From Methylovulum sp. (lineage in GTDB: Bacteria; Pseudomonadota; Gammaproteobacteria; Methylococcales; Methylomonadaceae), in the NCBI GenBank assembly GCA_030653435.1, contig JAURZI010000130.1, positions 1 to 42,063 of the forward strand: DNA of 42,063 nt. The letters run 5' to 3'. Under the pieces are notes generated by a model, which saw only the letters and a list, made by a program, of their open reading frames with translations, did not search any database and had not been told where the DNA came from. Positions 8,138-16,357 of this stretch are shown here, one piece after another (the first letter of the stretch is position 1; each line of letters begins with the position of its first letter). A program made the position numbers and the translations under genes.

Positions 8138-9247
8138 ATGGGTGTGCCTTTACGTCAGCAGATAACTGTGGGTAGTTATCTGATCAAGCAAAAATTAAAA
8201 GGGATAAAAAAATATCCTTTAGTGCTCATGCTGGAGCCATTGTTTCGCTGCAATTTGGCTTGTGCGGGTTGCGGCAAGATTGATTATCCTGATGATATTC
8301 TCGATAAACGCCTTTCGTTTGAAGAATGTATGCAGGCCGTCGATGAGTGCAATGCGCCGATGGTGTCTATTCCAGGTGGCGAGCCCTTGATCCACAAGGA
8401 AATGCCACAAATTGTTGCCGGCATTATTGCACGTAAAAAATATGTTTATTTGTGCACTAATGCGCTGTTGTTAAAAAAACGTATTGATGACTACACGCCA
8501 TCCCCTTATTTAACCTTTTCAATTCATCTGGATGGCATGCAGGAAAGGCACGACGCTTCCGTTTGCCAGGAAGGTGTTTTTGAACGCGCGGTCGAAGCCA
8601 TTAAGTTGGCATTGGCTAAAGGTTTTCGGGTGACGATCAATTGCACATTATTCCAGGGCGAAAGCGCACAAGAAGTGGCCGCTTTTCTCGACTATGCTAT
8701 GGAGTTGGGTGTTGAAGGTGTCACGATAGCGCCCGGATTCAGTTATGAGCGGGCACCTCAGCAAGATGTATTTATCAAAGGCAAAGATGTCAAGGACTTG
8801 TTCCGGGGGATTTTTAAGATTGGTAAAAATCGCAAATGGAAGTTAAACCATTCTTCGCTGTATCTGGATTTTTTGGCGGGCAACCAAAGCTATGAATGTA
8901 CGCCCTGGGGCAATCCCACGCGTAATGTTTTCGGTTGGCAAAAACCTTGCTATTTATTGGCCGATGAAGGTAATGCGGCAAGTTTTCAGGAACTTTTGGA
9001 CACTACGCCTTGGGAAAAATACGGTAACAGCACCAACCCCAAGTGTGCAAGCTGCATGGCGCACTGTGGCTATGAAGCCACTGCGGTTGAAGATATGTTG
9101 AAAAACCCGTTAAAGGCATTTTTAGCGTCGGTCAAAGGTCCGAAAACAGCGGGTAGCATGGTGCCTGAGCCTACGCCTCAAAATCTGATGGAAAAACCGA
9201 TGTCTAGCCTTGCAGGCATTCCAATTAGAGTGGAGATGGCTGATTAA
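8138..9247 (+). CDS. hpnH: HpnH, radical SAM adenosylhopane synthase
   Basis: The 369-residue protein has the radical SAM cluster motif C38-NLA-C42-AG-C45, the glycine-rich SIPGGEPLIH segment after it, and a C-terminal cysteine group (CASCMAHC). HpnH links a 5'-deoxyadenosyl radical to diploptene to give adenosylhopane, the first step of side-chain building. The start at 8138 is chosen because MGVPLRQQITVGSYL matches the usual N-terminus of the family and is preceded by GGGGG about six bases upstream; the open frame itself reaches back to 7982 but the added 52 residues look like untranslated leader. It is divergent from squalene synthase and followed by hpnM after 78 bases. HpnG, encoded on the other arm, uses its product. 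Confidence 0.93.
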   Translation: MGVPLRQQITVGSYLIKQKLKGIKKYPLVLMLEPLFRCNLACAGCGKIDYPDDILDKRLSFEECMQAVDECNAPMVSIPGGEPLIHKEMPQIVAGIIARKKYVYLCTNALLLKKRIDDYTPSPYLTFSIHLDGMQERHDASVCQEGVFERAVEAIKLALAKGFRVTINCTLFQGESAQEVAAFLDYAMELGVEGVTIAPGFSYERAPQQDVFIKGKDVKDLFRGIFKIGKNRKWKLNHSSLYLDFLAGNQSYECTPWGNPTRNVFGWQKPCYLLADEGNAASFQELLDTTPWEKYGNSTNPKCASCMAHCGYEATAVEDMLKNPLKAFLASVKGPKTAGSMVPEPTPQNLMEKPMSSLAGIPIRVEMAD

Positions 9248-9325
9248 CATGCCTGTTGTAAATGGCAGTGAGTGATTGGTCGTAGAAAATACGGTGTGAT
9301 ATATGTCTGCTTTAAGGAGGTGGCG

Positions 9326-9940
9326 ATGGTTGTAAAAAAGAAGTTGATGATGGTGCTTATACTTATGTTCTCATTGTTTGACACAAGTCGAGTCGGTGCA
9401 GTGGATGCAGGCAGTGCCCGGCAAGTGGTCGATAAATTTCAGATGCAGTTGATTGACGTGATGAAGGGCGGTAAACAGTTAGGTTATGCCGGACGCTATG
9501 AAAAACTGTTTGGCGCGGTTACCAATAGCCATGATTTAACTAAAATAGTCCGCATTGTTGTTGGAAAAGAATGGGAGAAGCTGTCTGAGACGCAACAACA
9601 GCAGTTGGTTGATGTGTTTAGCAAATTTAGTGTGGCTTCGTATGCTCACAATTTCAAAGATTATGCCGGTGAATCTTTTGCAATCGATTCGGAAGAGGAA
9701 ACAGCGAGAGGCGGCGTTGTTATTCATGCCCATCTGACTATTCCCGATGAAAAAGATGTCAAATTTGATTATATGCTCAAAGAAATAGGCAATAGCTGGA
9801 AGATAATTAATATCATTGCCAACGGCGTAAGTGATTTGGCGTTAAAACGGTCAGAGTACACCAACATTTTGCAACGAGAGGGCTTTGATGCTTTAATAGC
9901 TAAGATTAACGAAAAAATTGATAATTATTCAAAACTATAG
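9326..9940 (+). CDS. hpnM: HpnM, MlaC/Ttg2D-like periplasmic lipid-binding protein
   Basis: The 204-residue protein begins with a signal peptide (MVVKKKLMMVLILMFSLFD, cleavage probably after VGA) and then has the MlaC/Ttg2D pattern: a helical stretch with YAGRYEKLF, DLTKIVRIVVGKEWEKLSETQQQQLVDVFSK, then a beta-rich part ending in YMLKEIGNSWKIINIIANGVSDL. MlaC-type proteins carry lipids across the periplasm. In hopanoid loci such a member is called HpnM. The start is the ATG at 9326, preceded by AAGGAGG at a good distance; an upstream in-frame codon at 9272 lacks this. It is followed five bases later by an MlaA-type lipoprotein gene, so the pair may move hopanoids between membranes. Confidence 0.82.
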   Translation: MVVKKKLMMVLILMFSLFDTSRVGAVDAGSARQVVDKFQMQLIDVMKGGKQLGYAGRYEKLFGAVTNSHDLTKIVRIVVGKEWEKLSETQQQQLVDVFSKFSVASYAHNFKDYAGESFAIDSEEETARGGVVIHAHLTIPDEKDVKFDYMLKEIGNSWKIINIIANGVSDLALKRSEYTNILQREGFDALIAKINEKIDNYSKL

Positions 9941-9945
9941 GTTTT

Positions 9946-10884
9946 ATGGCGATGAAAAAATCCGGCAACATCATCCGTGACGGTGTAATTCAGCATGCTT
10001 CTGTATACGTGTTGGTTGGAATGCTTATGTTGGGGGGATGTGCAACAACTGCTGTTGGTCAGCAAGTGAGCATCGTCAAAGCAGATCCTTACGAGTCTAT
10101 TAACAGAAAAATATTCACGTTTAACGATCAAGTTGACAATTATGTCGCCGAGCCTATCGCACGTATTTACCAGCGGATTACGCCACAATTTGTGCAGACT
10201 GGCGTATTCAATTTTTATAATAATTTGAAAAATATCAATGTCGTTGTTAACGATATGTTGCAGGCCAAATTTAAGCAAGGCGCACAAGATACCGGGCGTT
10301 TTGCGGTCAATTCGACATTAGGCCTTGCAGGATTGTTCGATGTCGCCAGAAACATAGGGCTCGAACAAAATGATGAAGATTTTGATCAAACCATGGCGGT
10401 ATGGGGTATCCCTAGAGGCCCCTATATGGTGTTGCCGATATTAGGGCCGCATACGGCTAGAGGTATTCCGGGCGCTATCTTTGATACGGCGGCAAATCCG
10501 TCGAGTTATGTGGGCGCACCGGTACAGTTGCTTTCCCTGCTGAATACGCGGGCGAATGCTGAAGGCGCGTTAAAGTTTATTGATGAGGCCGCCCTTGACC
10601 CTTACGTGTTTACGCGCGAATCTTTTTTGCAATGGCGTAATAGTTTAGCGACAGACGGCAAATCGCAGGACGCCTTAGATTTTGACGAGGAGTTGGACGA
10701 CGGTGCAGAAGATACTGGTCAGTCAGTATCGGTCGGGCAACCAGGCGCTATGTTGACAATAAACCAGTACACCAAAAAATTTGAACAGGTATCGCAGTCA
10801 TTTAGCAGCGTCGCCCAGTCATTTGAGGCAACGGCAAAATCATTTGAGGATGCGGGCAACAAAGTGGATAAGTTGAAAGACTGA
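9946..10884 (+). CDS. mlaA: MlaA/VacJ-type outer-membrane lipoprotein
   Basis: The 312-residue product has a lipoprotein signal (LMLGGC, Cys32 as acylated residue), followed by the MlaA/VacJ core: DPYESINRKIFTFNDQVD near residue 46, NINVVVNDMLQAKFKQG, RFAVNSTLGLAGLFDVA, and the family-typical QTMAVWGIPRGPYMVLPILGP. MlaA sits in the outer membrane and removes phospholipid from the outer leaflet. Residues after about 250 form an acidic linker and a repeated SFEATAKSFEDAG-like coiled-coil tail not typical of MlaA. It follows hpnM by five bases. The likely role is lipid exchange at the outer membrane, possibly with hopanoids as cargo; that cargo is inferred only from context. Confidence 0.87.
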   Translation: MAMKKSGNIIRDGVIQHASVYVLVGMLMLGGCATTAVGQQVSIVKADPYESINRKIFTFNDQVDNYVAEPIARIYQRITPQFVQTGVFNFYNNLKNINVVVNDMLQAKFKQGAQDTGRFAVNSTLGLAGLFDVARNIGLEQNDEDFDQTMAVWGIPRGPYMVLPILGPHTARGIPGAIFDTAANPSSYVGAPVQLLSLLNTRANAEGALKFIDEAALDPYVFTRESFLQWRNSLATDGKSQDALDFDEELDDGAEDTGQSVSVGQPGAMLTINQYTKKFEQVSQSFSSVAQSFEATAKSFEDAGNKVDKLKD

Positions 10885-11190
10885 CGACATAAGTTTCACA
10901 CGAAGCCACATCCATGCCTAGTATGAGCTGATCCACAATTTGCCCGGTTTCACTTCACAACAGTTAGCCGTTATCCAGTCTTTCTGTTTACTCCGAACTG
11001 AATCAAATAGCGCTGAAGTTTTTGCCAGAGGTCATTATTCAGCCTTTCACCTCTGTAGGGCGCGTTGCGTTTCCTGTGACAATTAGGCGTTGCCGGTTTT
11101 CAAAACTTAGACGTTTTCTCGATCAGATGGGAGTAATATGCTTTGAGTTGGGCATAAACGCGCACCTTTATGCCCAACGGACAAGTCATC
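10885..11190. other. 306-base gap between convergent genes mlaA and the ODP-like gene
   Basis: I see no gene here. The short plus-strand open frame in it has no recognisable content. The only clear structure is the hairpin at 11148-11177. Confidence 0.5.
11148..11177. terminator. Hairpin between convergent genes, possible bidirectional terminator
   Basis: TTGGGCATAAA (11148-11158) pairs perfectly with TTTATGCCCAA (11167-11177), an 11-bp stem with an 8-base loop. It lies between two converging transcription units, where a terminator is expected. No T-tract follows on either strand, so intrinsic termination would be imperfect. Confidence 0.55.
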
Positions 11191-11919
11191 CTATACGGCA
11201 GTACCCACTTGCAAAGTGTCAAACCAATCTAAAAAGCGCTTGACGTCATCGCCTTTAAAAATACGCCCATGTTGCGGCGCAAGAATATCAATATCCAGGT
11301 TCCTTACCCGCTCAATCCAGGCTCTTTTGGCTTGGTTTGAGGGCATCCAGCGCTGATGGAAATAACGCATTTTTTCGATATGGCTATCAAAGTTTTCAAC
11401 AAACATGGGGGCTCCGGGAGCTTCCAGTGCAGCGCCTACATCGCCGGACATAAGAATTTTGGCTTGAGGATCATAGACGTGAAAATTGCCCGAGGAGTGC
11501 AAATAATGGGCGGGAATAAGCTGTAGCTCCACCGAATCCAGTTTTATGGTGCCGCCATTATCGGGGATAGGCACATATTCTATCGATTCACAACCAAAAT
11601 GGCGTAAAAAACTTTCCCATAGTGCCGGAGCATGTAGTTTGGCGCTCGATAAAGCCTGATCCCATAAGCCTAGCGACGAAATTACATCAGGATCCTGATG
11701 CGATGCGAATAGGTCGGTTATTTGTTCAACAGGCGCATGGTGCAACACCGCCGCCATCATCGGCGCAAATAATTCAGAACCGCCCGGTTCCATGAGTAAG
11801 CAGCGGTTGGCTGTGCGTACGGCGTACTGGTTGCTGTCGATGATATTGGCTGGCTTATGTTCGTCCCTACCAAACATGATCCATTGGTGTGAGCCTTCAT
11901 ATATTTTTGTCATTTTCAT
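11191..11919 (-). CDS. ODP-like oxygen-binding di-iron protein (metallo-beta-lactamase fold)
   Basis: The 242-residue protein has a metallo-beta-lactamase fold with the altered metal ligands seen in flavodiiron-like and ODP proteins: H74-Q-D76-P-D78 in FASHQDPDV, His141 in LHSSGNF, Asp160 in MSGDVG, and His217 in LAPQHGRIF. The classical HxHxDH hydrolase motif is absent. It has no flavodoxin or rubredoxin domain, so it is not a complete oxygen-reducing flavodiiron enzyme. ODP proteins in other bacteria act as di-iron oxygen or iron sensors tied to chemotaxis. Here it is the last gene of the che operon, 21 bases after a small receptor-like protein. It may report oxygen to the CheA/receptor array. 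A general MBL hydrolase is the alternative. Confidence 0.75.
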   Translation of the reverse strand: MKMTKIYEGSHQWIMFGRDEHKPANIIDSNQYAVRTANRCLLMEPGGSELFAPMMAAVLHHAPVEQITDLFASHQDPDVISSLGLWDQALSSAKLHAPALWESFLRHFGCESIEYVPIPDNGGTIKLDSVELQLIPAHYLHSSGNFHVYDPQAKILMSGDVGAALEAPGAPMFVENFDSHIEKMRYFHQRWMPSNQAKRAWIERVRNLDIDILAPQHGRIFKGDDVKRFLDWFDTLQVGTAV

Positions 11920-11940
11920 GAAAATAGCGCCTTCTGAGTG

Positions 11941-12561
11941 TCAACTATTGCGATAAAGAGATAATGCGATTCTACAACGTTGCACATTATCATGAATGGT
12001 GTGTGCAGCCTTGTCTACGCTTTCAGCAACAGCTTGTAAGCTTTGCAAATATTCACCGGCCTGCGAGGCTTCAATTCTAGAGTTGGCAGCGATCACTCTG
12101 GCGGCACGTGCATGATGCATCACCGCTTCAAGTTGGTCTAGCAATTGCTTGACATCGCGTTTAAATTGCCGTTGGCACAGCTGCATGGACAGCTGTGCAT
12201 GCGCCAATGGTGCCTGCATAGATTGTGCGTAAGCGGCACCCTCAGACATTTTTGTGACTTGCTCAAATTTATTGTAAGCAACCGTTTTGCGGTATTCATT
12301 TACCGTCAGTTGATACAGTGACAAGGCGTAGACATTTATGCTGGTGACCAGCTCTATAGTTTCTTTGGCCAGTTCATTAATAAAGTCAGTAATAGGTTGG
12401 AATCCTTTTGCCTTATCACCGGCTCTAAATGCAATGGCCTTGGCGTTGGCGGCCGCTAAAGAAATTTCCTTGGCCACGACCATGACGGCGCTTAATTCTG
12501 ACGTAATGGAAGCAACGGCGACAAATTGTGATTTAGTCTGATTATTCATATTTAATGACAT
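11941..12561 (-). CDS. Small soluble chemoreceptor-like protein (degenerate MCP hairpin)
   Basis: This 206-residue protein is all helical, with no membrane span or signal peptide. Residues 27-66 (VVAKEISLAAANAKAIAFRA and then GDKAKGFQPITDFINELAKE) follow the pattern of the MCP signalling tip, in which receptors have I..IA.QTN.LALNAA.EAARAGE.GRGF.VVA.EVR.LA. Many tip residues are changed, including the glutamine and asparagine that contact CheA and CheW. The rest looks like an antiparallel helical pair with methylation-region-like alanine and glutamine content. It lies between cheB and the ODP-like gene. A role as an adaptor between the ODP sensor and the receptor array is an inference. No exact family name is claimed. 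Confidence 0.6.
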   Translation of the reverse strand: MSLNMNNQTKSQFVAVASITSELSAVMVVAKEISLAAANAKAIAFRAGDKAKGFQPITDFINELAKETIELVTSINVYALSLYQLTVNEYRKTVAYNKFEQVTKMSEGAAYAQSMQAPLAHAQLSMQLCQRQFKRDVKQLLDQLEAVMHHARAARVIAANSRIEASQAGEYLQSLQAVAESVDKAAHTIHDNVQRCRIALSLYRNS

Positions 12562-12653
12562 GGTGTAGTTGGCTGTTTAAAAATCACGAAACGGCTTATC
12601 AATCAGAAAGATATTGCTGCGACGGGCCATACCTATCATGTTCAGCGTCGCTA

Positions 12654-13745
12654 TCAGTTGGTGCCGACCTGTTTGACTAAGGCCAGTATCTTGTTAGCCA
12701 CTTCTTCCAAGGGCAGCACATAGTCCGCGCATCCGAGTTTGAATGCCGCCCCCGGCATACCCCATACCACGCTGGATTGTTCGTCCTGGATAACCGTTTT
12801 CGCGCCTGCGCTATGCATTTCTTTCATGCCTGCCGCCCCGTCTGCGCCCATTCCGGTCAGCAACACGGCGATAGCGTTATTACCGGCGCATTGGGCCACG
12901 GAGTGGAATAATACATCAACGGCGGGTTTATGCCGATTAACAGGCGGGCCATCACTCAATTGAATAATATATTTGCCGGCTTCCTTGATGACCAGCATAT
13001 GCCGGTCTCCGGGTGCCAGATAAATATGCCCTTCTTCGACTAACTGCCCATGTTGCGGAATACTCGCCGACATCGCCGACGCAAGGTCGATATGCCGGAC
13101 AAATGATTCACTGAAAGCGGCCGGTAAGTGTTGGGTTATAAACACTGCGGGCGTATCTGCGGGCAATCCTCTGGCGACTACTTTTATGGCTTCCGTGCCA
13201 CCGGTAGAAGCGCCTAACACAATAAGCTTGTTGCTGGCGCGGGCGGGTTTTCTTGTTGCCGGTATTAAAGGCGTATCGTCGCCATGCTTGCTTGAGATAT
13301 CGGGATCCCTGGTTTTAGCTGGCCTATAGTCGATATTTCGCACATTAGCCCGTGCGGCGGATTTTACTTTGGCGATGATTTCTTCGGCGTAGTCATTTAG
13401 TGTTCTGGCAACATCGACTTTAGGCTTAAATATAAAGTCTACAGCACCTAGTGCCAAGGCTTCTAAAGTGACTTCCGCCCCTTTTTCCGTTAGGGTTGAG
13501 ATCATGACCACCGGCGTTGGCCGTAGCCGCATTAAATTCCTTAAAAAGGTTATGCCATCCATGTGCGGCATTTCAATGTCCAGCGTCAATACGTCTGGAT
13601 TTAATTGTTTGATCATTTCCCTGGCGATCAGAGGGTCTGCCGCCGTGCCGATGACGTCAATGTCCGGGGATGACATCAGTACCTCGGTCAATATTTTTCT
13701 GATTAACACGGAATCATCAATAATCAATACACGTATTTTATTCAT
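12654..13745 (-). CDS. cheB: CheB, protein-glutamate methylesterase/deamidase
   Basis: From the ATG at 13745 the product is 363 residues. Residues 1-125 are a receiver domain with phospho-acceptor Asp56 ([12 protein letters not shown]) and the conserved Lys in FIFKPKVD. A linker leads to the C-terminal methylesterase domain with the catalytic serine in LGASTGGTEA, the histidine in ITQHLP and the aspartate in LLTGMGADGAAGM. It removes methyl groups added by CheR to receptors. The frame is open 16 codons further upstream, but [12 protein letters not shown] is the usual N-terminus and is identical in position to the neighbour paralogue. It follows a receiver-only duplicate of its own N-terminus by about 50 bases. 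Confidence 0.95.
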   Translation of the reverse strand: MNKIRVLIIDDSVLIRKILTEVLMSSPDIDVIGTAADPLIAREMIKQLNPDVLTLDIEMPHMDGITFLRNLMRLRPTPVVMISTLTEKGAEVTLEALALGAVDFIFKPKVDVARTLNDYAEEIIAKVKSAARANVRNIDYRPAKTRDPDISSKHGDDTPLIPATRKPARASNKLIVLGASTGGTEAIKVVARGLPADTPAVFITQHLPAAFSESFVRHIDLASAMSASIPQHGQLVEEGHIYLAPGDRHMLVIKEAGKYIIQLSDGPPVNRHKPAVDVLFHSVAQCAGNNAIAVLLTGMGADGAAGMKEMHSAGAKTVIQDEQSSVVWGMPGAAFKLGCADYVLPLEEVANKILALVKQVGTN

Positions 13746-13796
13746 ATTGGAATAACCTGAAGCCCTTTGCGCTGCGGTAAATAAATACGCCATTCA

Positions 13797-14216
13797 TTAT
13801 TCAGGCCTCCTGATATTGGCGTGGGATGCCATGATAACTTTGTCGATGATCTCTTCTGCATAATCATTCAATGTGTTTTCTACATTAACTATCGGTTTAG
13901 CGATAAAATCCACAGCACCCAGAGCCAGCGCCTCTAAAGTAACCTCGGCATTGCTTTCTGTGAGCACAGAAATCATCACTACCGGCATGGGTCTTAGCCG
14001 CATCAGGTTCCGTAAAAAAGTGATGCCATCCATGCGGGGCATTTCGATGTCCAGCGTCAATACATCAGGGTTTAGTTGCTTGATCATCTCCCTGGCAACA
14101 AACGCATCTTCCGCAGCGCCGACGACTTCAATTTCTGGAGATGAACTCAAGATTTCAGTCAGCACTTCCCTGATCAATAACGAGTCGTCAACAATCAGCA
14201 CACGTATTTTATTCAT
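13797..14216 (-). CDS. Receiver-only paralogue of the CheB N-terminus
   Basis: This 139-residue protein is a single response-regulator receiver with Asp56 in [12 protein letters not shown]. By eye it is about three-quarters identical to the first 135 residues of CheB encoded just downstream, including most of the linker helix ([12 protein letters not shown]). It then stops at ANIRRPE, where CheB continues into its esterase domain. It is thus a tandem partial duplication of cheB rather than an ordinary CheY. The phosphorylation residues are intact (Asp10/Asp11, Asp56, Thr/Ser and Lys), so it should still accept phosphate from CheA. It may be a phosphate sink or a competitor of CheB. It starts 37 bases after cheD. 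Confidence 0.88.
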   Translation of the reverse strand: MNKIRVLIVDDSLLIREVLTEILSSSPEIEVVGAAEDAFVAREMIKQLNPDVLTLDIEMPRMDGITFLRNLMRLRPMPVVMISVLTESNAEVTLEALALGAVDFIAKPIVNVENTLNDYAEEIIDKVIMASHANIRRPE

Positions 14217-14253
14217 GCCCTACTCTTTAATGCCTGTGGTTCTGGTCTGGGTC

Positions 14254-14892
14254 TCAGAACAGTTCAACATCACCTTCGACAGGTGCATTTTTAATGTTCT
14301 CAAAATATTGGCGTTCTCTTTGTACAATTGTTGCATTATGAAGATCCTGTATTTTTTTCATGCCGACTTTTCCTGTTTTAGGAAAATAAATAATTTTTCT
14401 GGGGTAGATGTCACCCAGGTCTTGGGATAATAAGTGCAAACCTTCGGTATCGATATAATCCAGGACAAAGTCAATGTTTTTAATTCCCACATCAGTCAAT
14501 GTAGGGATTATTTTTCCGCCGCCAAACACTTTGACTTCGAGGTTTTTTCTTTTCCCGCCATTGCTTAATATGGTGTTGATTAAGTGTTCCATCGCATAAT
14601 TGCCATATCGGGTGGCATTGCCTACAACAGCCTCATTCCCGTGTTTCAGTTTGTCCGAGGTTGTGACAGGCAGCATAAAATGGTTCATACCGCCGATACC
14701 TGATTCCTTGTCGCGTATACAAGCAGAGATGCAGGAACCTAAAACGGTGGTAATCAATTCATTTTCCTTGGTCACATAATATTCACCGGGCAAAATCTTT
14801 GCCGCAATAATGCCGTGGGTGTTGTCCAAATAACGACTTATTTGTTCAAAACCGGCGATAGAGGGGCTGCTGATATTATCCTTATTACTCAT
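14254..14892 (-). CDS. cheD: CheD, chemoreceptor glutamine deamidase
   Basis: The 212-residue protein has the CheD catalytic core: Cys54 in TTVLGSCISACIRD, His71 in IGGMNHFMLP, and the following RYGNYAMEHLINTIL and VKVFGGGKII segments. CheD deamidates glutamine residues on receptors, preparing methylation sites. In organisms with CheC it also binds that phosphatase; no CheC is seen here. The C-terminus ends EGDVELF, a tail shared in form with the CheZ-like protein at 26510-27052 (EDNIELF). The gene lies six bases after cheR. Confidence 0.92.
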   Translation of the reverse strand: MSNKDNISSPSIAGFEQISRYLDNTHGIIAAKILPGEYYVTKENELITTVLGSCISACIRDKESGIGGMNHFMLPVTTSDKLKHGNEAVVGNATRYGNYAMEHLINTILSNGGKRKNLEVKVFGGGKIIPTLTDVGIKNIDFVLDYIDTEGLHLLSQDLGDIYPRKIIYFPKTGKVGMKKIQDLHNATIVQRERQYFENIKNAPVEGDVELF

Positions 14893-14898
14893 TATAGA

Positions 14899-15738
14899 TT
14901 ACGTATTTTTTCTGTAACTGGTGCATGCGACCAATTCTAGTTCGGTTGAAAGTTGGTTTAATGATTCGGAATGGCCGATAAATAGCCATGACCGACTGGT
15001 CAAAATTTGGGCATACCTTTTGGCAAGCATTATTTTAGTTTCACGGTCAAAGTAAATCAGTACATTGCGGCAGAAAATAAAATCAAACGGGCCGCGCATT
15101 GGCCATTCTTGCATCAAGTTCAGTTGTTTAAAGCTGATAACGTGCTGTAAATGGGGATGGACTTTCACTTGACCGGATTGACCCGATTTGCCGCGCATAA
15201 ACCATCGTTTAAGCCTGATGTCAGGTATGCCGCTGACTCGGTCTTCTGCATAAACTCCCTCGGCGGCTAATTGCAAAACGTTGGTGTCCAGGTCGGTCGC
15301 TAAAATTTTGATGTCCCAATCAGCAGGCACATTTTCCAATAACGTGATGGCTATTGAATAAGGCTCTTCACCAGTAGAGCATCCAGCCGACCATACCCTG
15401 ATTTTTTTTGTATGACTATTCCTGATTAATAGTTCTGGAATAACAACATCACTAAGATAATCGAAGTGATGGTTTTCCCTGAAAAATGCGGTTAAGTTAG
15501 TCGTAATGGCATTGATGAATTCCGTAAACTCTTGCTCTGGGTGTTCGTCGAGATAGCGGCAGTATTCTTTGAAATTGCCCAAGCCAAGCTTTCTTACCCG
15601 CTTGGACAACCTGGAATAAAACATATCGAAACGTTCATCTGGAACCTGAATTCCAGAATATTGATTGGACAATTTTCTTAAAAAATTGAAGTCATCAAAA
15701 GTAAATTTAAATTCGCGTTCTTTTTCTTGTACTGCCAT
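14899..15738 (-). CDS. cheR: CheR, chemotaxis protein methyltransferase
   Basis: The 279-residue protein has an N-terminal helical domain and a C-terminal SAM-binding domain. The family landmarks are FFRENHHFDYL (residues about 87-97), the SAM loop VWSAGCSTGEEPYSIA, DWDIKILATDLDTNVL, and FIFCRNVLIYFD. It methylates receptor glutamates. Both receptors in the locus end in EWEEF, a likely docking site for the beta-subdomain of this enzyme. A 133-base gap separates it from the upstream STAS gene, with no clear promoter seen. Confidence 0.94.
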   Translation of the reverse strand: MAVQEKEREFKFTFDDFNFLRKLSNQYSGIQVPDERFDMFYSRLSKRVRKLGLGNFKEYCRYLDEHPEQEFTEFINAITTNLTAFFRENHHFDYLSDVVIPELLIRNSHTKKIRVWSAGCSTGEEPYSIAITLLENVPADWDIKILATDLDTNVLQLAAEGVYAEDRVSGIPDIRLKRWFMRGKSGQSGQVKVHPHLQHVISFKQLNLMQEWPMRGPFDFIFCRNVLIYFDRETKIMLAKRYAQILTSRSWLFIGHSESLNQLSTELELVACTSYRKNT

Positions 15739-15871
15739 GGTCAGATTATTTCCTGGCAGTTGAAGGTGCTGGGGTTATTCTAAAGACAGGCTTTAGCTGA
15801 AACTCCGCGCATCGGAGAGCGCTCATGCTTTTATGCCCCAGAGGGTCTGAGGGCAAATCCACCCTACGAAT

Positions 15872-16357
15872 TTAAACATCAAGTATCTCTAACAATCCCA
15901 ATAACTTCGCAGATTCAATAAATCTAGGCGATGGAGAGTTAAAAATGACAATTTTTTGCAGTTTGACGGCGTCTTTTTTTAATGCGACCAACAGTTGAAA
16001 CGTTGCTGTGTCTATTGACGCCACATCTGAGGCATTAATTTCAATGAGATCATGGGCAGTCAGGACTTTTTTAAGCCGCTCGTGCAACGCCACGACATGT
16101 TGTATATTTAACGTTGCACTTAAATGAACAGGACTATCGCTATCATCGTCGGCTATTTCGGGCTGGCTAGCTTCGTTTTCCCATGAACTGTCATCGTCAT
16201 TATTAACACCTATCGCCCGTTGCAACTCAGCGATATCATCATCTGGCAAGATTGCGTTGGTTGGCGGATAATCTTCGGACGCCTCATCCATCCAAGCAAG
16301 AGGATCGTATCCTATTAGGCTGTTTTTGTTGCTTTCTATGTCATCATTTTCTGCCAT
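15872..16357 (-). CDS. STAS-domain protein of the chemotaxis operon
   Basis: The 161-residue protein has an acidic, low-complexity N-terminal half (residues 1-70, rich in Asp and Glu) and a C-terminal STAS domain (residues 75-161: LSATLNIQHVVALHERLKKV, IEINASDVASIDTATFQLLVALK, IFNSPSPRFIESAKLLGLLEIL). The usual phosphorylatable serine position is occupied by Asp-Thr (ASIDTATFQ), so a threonine may serve. STAS proteins act as anti-sigma antagonists or as small switches. In che operons beside a ParA they often help place the array. The gene overlaps the 3' end of parA by 14 bases, which implies coupled translation. Confidence 0.8.
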   Translation of the reverse strand: MAENDDIESNKNSLIGYDPLAWMDEASEDYPPTNAILPDDDIAELQRAIGVNNDDDSSWENEASQPEIADDDSDSPVHLSATLNIQHVVALHERLKKVLTAHDLIEINASDVASIDTATFQLLVALKKDAVKLQKIVIFNSPSPRFIESAKLLGLLEILDV

